This document shows, in pieces, positions 62,143-64,000 of a stretch of 64,000 bases of DNA (its first letter is position 1; each line of letters opens with the position of its first letter). The stretch is from positions 310,001 through 374,000 of the forward strand of contig NZ_JACIEE010000007.1 in NCBI RefSeq assembly GCF_014196765.1. The letters run 5' to 3'. The DNA comes from Mycoplana azooxidifex (GTDB taxonomy: Bacteria; Pseudomonadota; Alphaproteobacteria; Rhizobiales; Rhizobiaceae). The position numbers and the translations under genes are program-made. The notes under the pieces were generated by a model that was given only the letters and a program-made list of their open reading frames with translations, was not told the origin of the DNA and did no database searches.

Positions 62143-63156
62143 ATGCTCAAGAAAATCGCTCTGCTCGCCACCGCGCTGGTGGCCCTGGACGCCACGATGG
62201 CCGCGGCCGCGCCGAAGGTCATGAAATACACGCACTACCAGCCCGGTCGGGAGGACCAGCCGAAGCATGCGGCAGCGCTTGCCTTCGAGAAATGCGTCGA
62301 GGGCGCAACCAGCGGCTCGATCGATGTGCAGATCTTCCCGGCGGGCCAGCTCGGCAACGCGACGACGGCGCTGGAGGGCCTTCGCCTCGGCACGGTCGAG
62401 CTGGCAGTCGTTCACGACGGCGGCATCTCGAGCGTCTACAGCCCCTTCGACGTGTTCGCCCTGCCTTACATCTTCCCCAACCATGAGGTCGCCTACAAGG
62501 TGCTGGACGGCGATTTCGGCAAGGAGTTCGCCGATGCGATGCTGAAGGAAACCAGCATCCGCCTGCTGGCCTATGCCGACAACGGTATCCGCCACTTCAC
62601 CAACTCCAAGCACCCAATCAAGACCCCCGACGACCTCAAGGGCCTGAAGATACGCGTGCAGCCGGCGCCGGTGTTCATCTCGCTGGTGGAGAGCCTCGGC
62701 GCGAGCCCATCGGCGATCGACTGGGGCGAACTGCCTGCCGCATTGGCCCAGGGGACCGTCGACGGCCAGGAAAACGGCGTCACCAACATCATGGCGGCCA
62801 GCCTCTACCAGAGCCAGAAATACGCAACGCTCGACGGCCACGTCTACAGCCTGCACGCCTACCTGATCAGCGACGTGTTCTACCAGGGCCTGACCGACGT
62901 CGAGAAGAAGGCGGTCGATACCTGCGTCGTCGAAGCCCGCGACATCCATCGCAACATGACGCGCGCGACCGATCTGGCCGCCGAGAAGACGCTGACCGAC
63001 GTCGGAATGGAAGTGTACGTCCCGAGCGCAGACGAAATCGCGGCGTTCCGTGATCTCGCACAGCCGGTGGTGCGCAAGCACCTCGAGGCCGCGGTCGGCG
63101 CCGATTGGGTCGAGAAGCTGGTCAAGGCCGTCGAAGCGGCCGGCGGCAGCCAGTAA
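62143..63156 (+). CDS. TRAP transporter substrate-binding protein (DctP type)
   Basis: A 337-residue periplasmic protein with a signal peptide (MLKKIALLATALVALDATMAAAA). It has FPAGQLGNATTALEGLRLGTVEL and the ligand-carboxylate region GLKIRVQPAPVF, where an Arg holds the substrate acid. GGGAGGAA lies just before the ATG at 62143; an in-frame ATG at 62128 is within that RBS. The ligand is an organic acid of unknown identity. Confidence 0.92.
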   Translation: MLKKIALLATALVALDATMAAAAPKVMKYTHYQPGREDQPKHAAALAFEKCVEGATSGSIDVQIFPAGQLGNATTALEGLRLGTVELAVVHDGGISSVYSPFDVFALPYIFPNHEVAYKVLDGDFGKEFADAMLKETSIRLLAYADNGIRHFTNSKHPIKTPDDLKGLKIRVQPAPVFISLVESLGASPSAIDWGELPAALAQGTVDGQENGVTNIMAASLYQSQKYATLDGHVYSLHAYLISDVFYQGLTDVEKKAVDTCVVEARDIHRNMTRATDLAAEKTLTDVGMEVYVPSADEIAAFRDLAQPVVRKHLEAAVGADWVEKLVKAVEAAGGSQ

Positions 63157-63172
63157 GCGCGAAGGGGCGGAA

Positions 63173-64000
63173 ATGACAATCGCGTCGCACCTGCAAAGCC
63201 CCCTCGTCGTCGTTCTCGACGAGGGCTATGGCGGCACTGAGATCGAGGAGAGCGTGCTTGCGTCTTTCGGCGCACGCGTTGTCGAAAGGCCGTGCCATGG
63301 CCGGGCCGACGAAGTGCGGCGCGCCGTCGAGGGAGCGGACGCCATCCTCGTCCGCGAAAGCCCCGTCGACGCCGAAGCCATTGCGGCCATGCCCGCCTGC
63401 CGGGCGATCGTTCGCTACGGCGTCGGCGTCGACAACATCGATCGCGCCGTCGCGGCCGAGCGCGGCATCTTCGTCGCGAATGTTCCGGACTACGGGGTGG
63501 AGGAAGTGAGCGACCATGCGCTCGCTCTCCTCTTCGCCGTCGCCCGGAGGATCGTCTCACGGGACCGGGCCGTCCGCGAAGGCGCCTGGAACGTAGCCCG
63601 GAACGAACCGATGTACCGCCTCAGCGGGGGCACGCTCGGTCTCGTCGGCTACGGGCGGATCGGCCATGCGTTCCATCGTAAGGCCCGGGCCCTCGGATAC
63701 GAACGGACACTGGTGTTCGACCCGTTCCTCCCCTCGGCTCCGGAAGGTGCCGAGCTTGCCACCATCGAGCAGATATGCAGCGAGGCGGGCGCCATTTCGC
63801 TGCACGCGCCGCTCACCAGCCAGTCGCGCCACATCATCGACCGCGAGCGGCTGGCCCTGATGAAGCCGACTGCGATCCTGGTCAACACCTCGCGCGGCGG
63901 GCTGGTCGATACGCAGGCGCTCTGCGAGGCGCTGTCCGACGGACGGATCTTCGGCGCGGGCCTCGATGTCTTCGAAGAGGAGCCGCCCGCGCGGGACAAC
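63173..64000 (+). CDS. D-isomer-specific 2-hydroxyacid dehydrogenase, 3' end missing
   Basis: A frame from the ATG at 63173 stays open to the window edge (276 codons). It has RYGVGVDNIDR, the NAD motif GLVGYGRIGHA, and catalytic Arg in LVNTSRGG with the Glu of LDVFEEEPP; the active-site His lies beyond the edge. Such enzymes reduce 2-keto acids or oxidise 2-hydroxy acids. GGGGCGG precedes the ATG. It follows the TRAP binding protein by 16 bp and so probably acts on the acid brought in by that transporter. Confidence 0.88.
   Translation, partial: MTIASHLQSPLVVVLDEGYGGTEIEESVLASFGARVVERPCHGRADEVRRAVEGADAILVRESPVDAEAIAAMPACRAIVRYGVGVDNIDRAVAAERGIFVANVPDYGVEEVSDHALALLFAVARRIVSRDRAVREGAWNVARNEPMYRLSGGTLGLVGYGRIGHAFHRKARALGYERTLVFDPFLPSAPEGAELATIEQICSEAGAISLHAPLTSQSRHIIDRERLALMKPTAILVNTSRGGLVDTQALCEALSDGRIFGAGLDVFEEEPPARDN

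Overview
The window is GC-rich DNA from an alphaproteobacterium, most likely a Rhizobiaceae member (Rhizobium, Ensifer or Shinella type; genus not decided). The pointers are repABC-family replication and partition genes, a rhizobial palindromic intergenic element, an orfA-pit style phosphate operon with a Pho box, and many ABC/TRAP uptake and catabolic operons each paired with its own regulator. With plasmid-type replication genes and no ribosomal or other core genes, it reads as part of a megaplasmid or chromid. No tRNA, rRNA, IS element, phage gene or CRISPR array was seen.

Layout. 0-4.9 kb: end of a dipeptide-type ABC operon (binding protein, two permeases, fused double ATPase, EamA exporter). 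5.3-6.3 kb: class II fructose-bisphosphate aldolase. 6.7-8.9 kb: a repA-repB pair with no repC. 9.2-13.7 kb: a DapA-family enzyme, an M24 peptidase, a proline-iminopeptidase-like hydrolase and a GntR regulator, joined by three copies of one operator. 14.0-15.8 kb: a two-gene GSCFA/SGNH island of lower GC between imperfect direct repeats. 15.9-18.7 kb: GAF-Fis regulator and aldehyde dehydrogenase. 18.9-23.8 kb: HMA protein, TetR, and an MFS/lactone oxidase/alanine-racemase-fold operon. 23.9-26.7 kb: repA, a probable antisense RNA and repC with an internal AT-rich origin, but no repB.

27-35 kb: MarR, aminotransferase, LysR and a divergent ureohydrolase plus polyamine-type ABC operon (guanidino compound use). 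35-46 kb: a HutC-controlled catabolic cluster (HisC-like, SDR, ABC transporter, HisD-like, zinc alcohol dehydrogenase, HutC-type repressor, kinase-like protein). 46-52 kb: nitrilase, DUF2950/DUF3300 pair, outer-membrane protein, pit and its DUF47 partner. 52-56.7 kb: EamA transporter, an aminotransferase remnant, 5-oxoprolinase pxpA/pxpBC and a VOC protein. 56.7-64 kb: CitE-like lyase, MaoC hydratase, GntR, then a royal-jelly-family protein, a TRAP transporter and a 2-hydroxyacid dehydrogenase that runs off the end.

The genes mostly form uptake-plus-breakdown modules for peptides, polyamine-like and amino-acid-like compounds, 5-oxoproline and sugar or hydroxy acids. The most unusual points are the split replication system, the operator families that define small local regulons, an Arg in place of the catalytic Ser in the iminopeptidase-like protein, and a HisD relative with two altered zinc-ligand positions.
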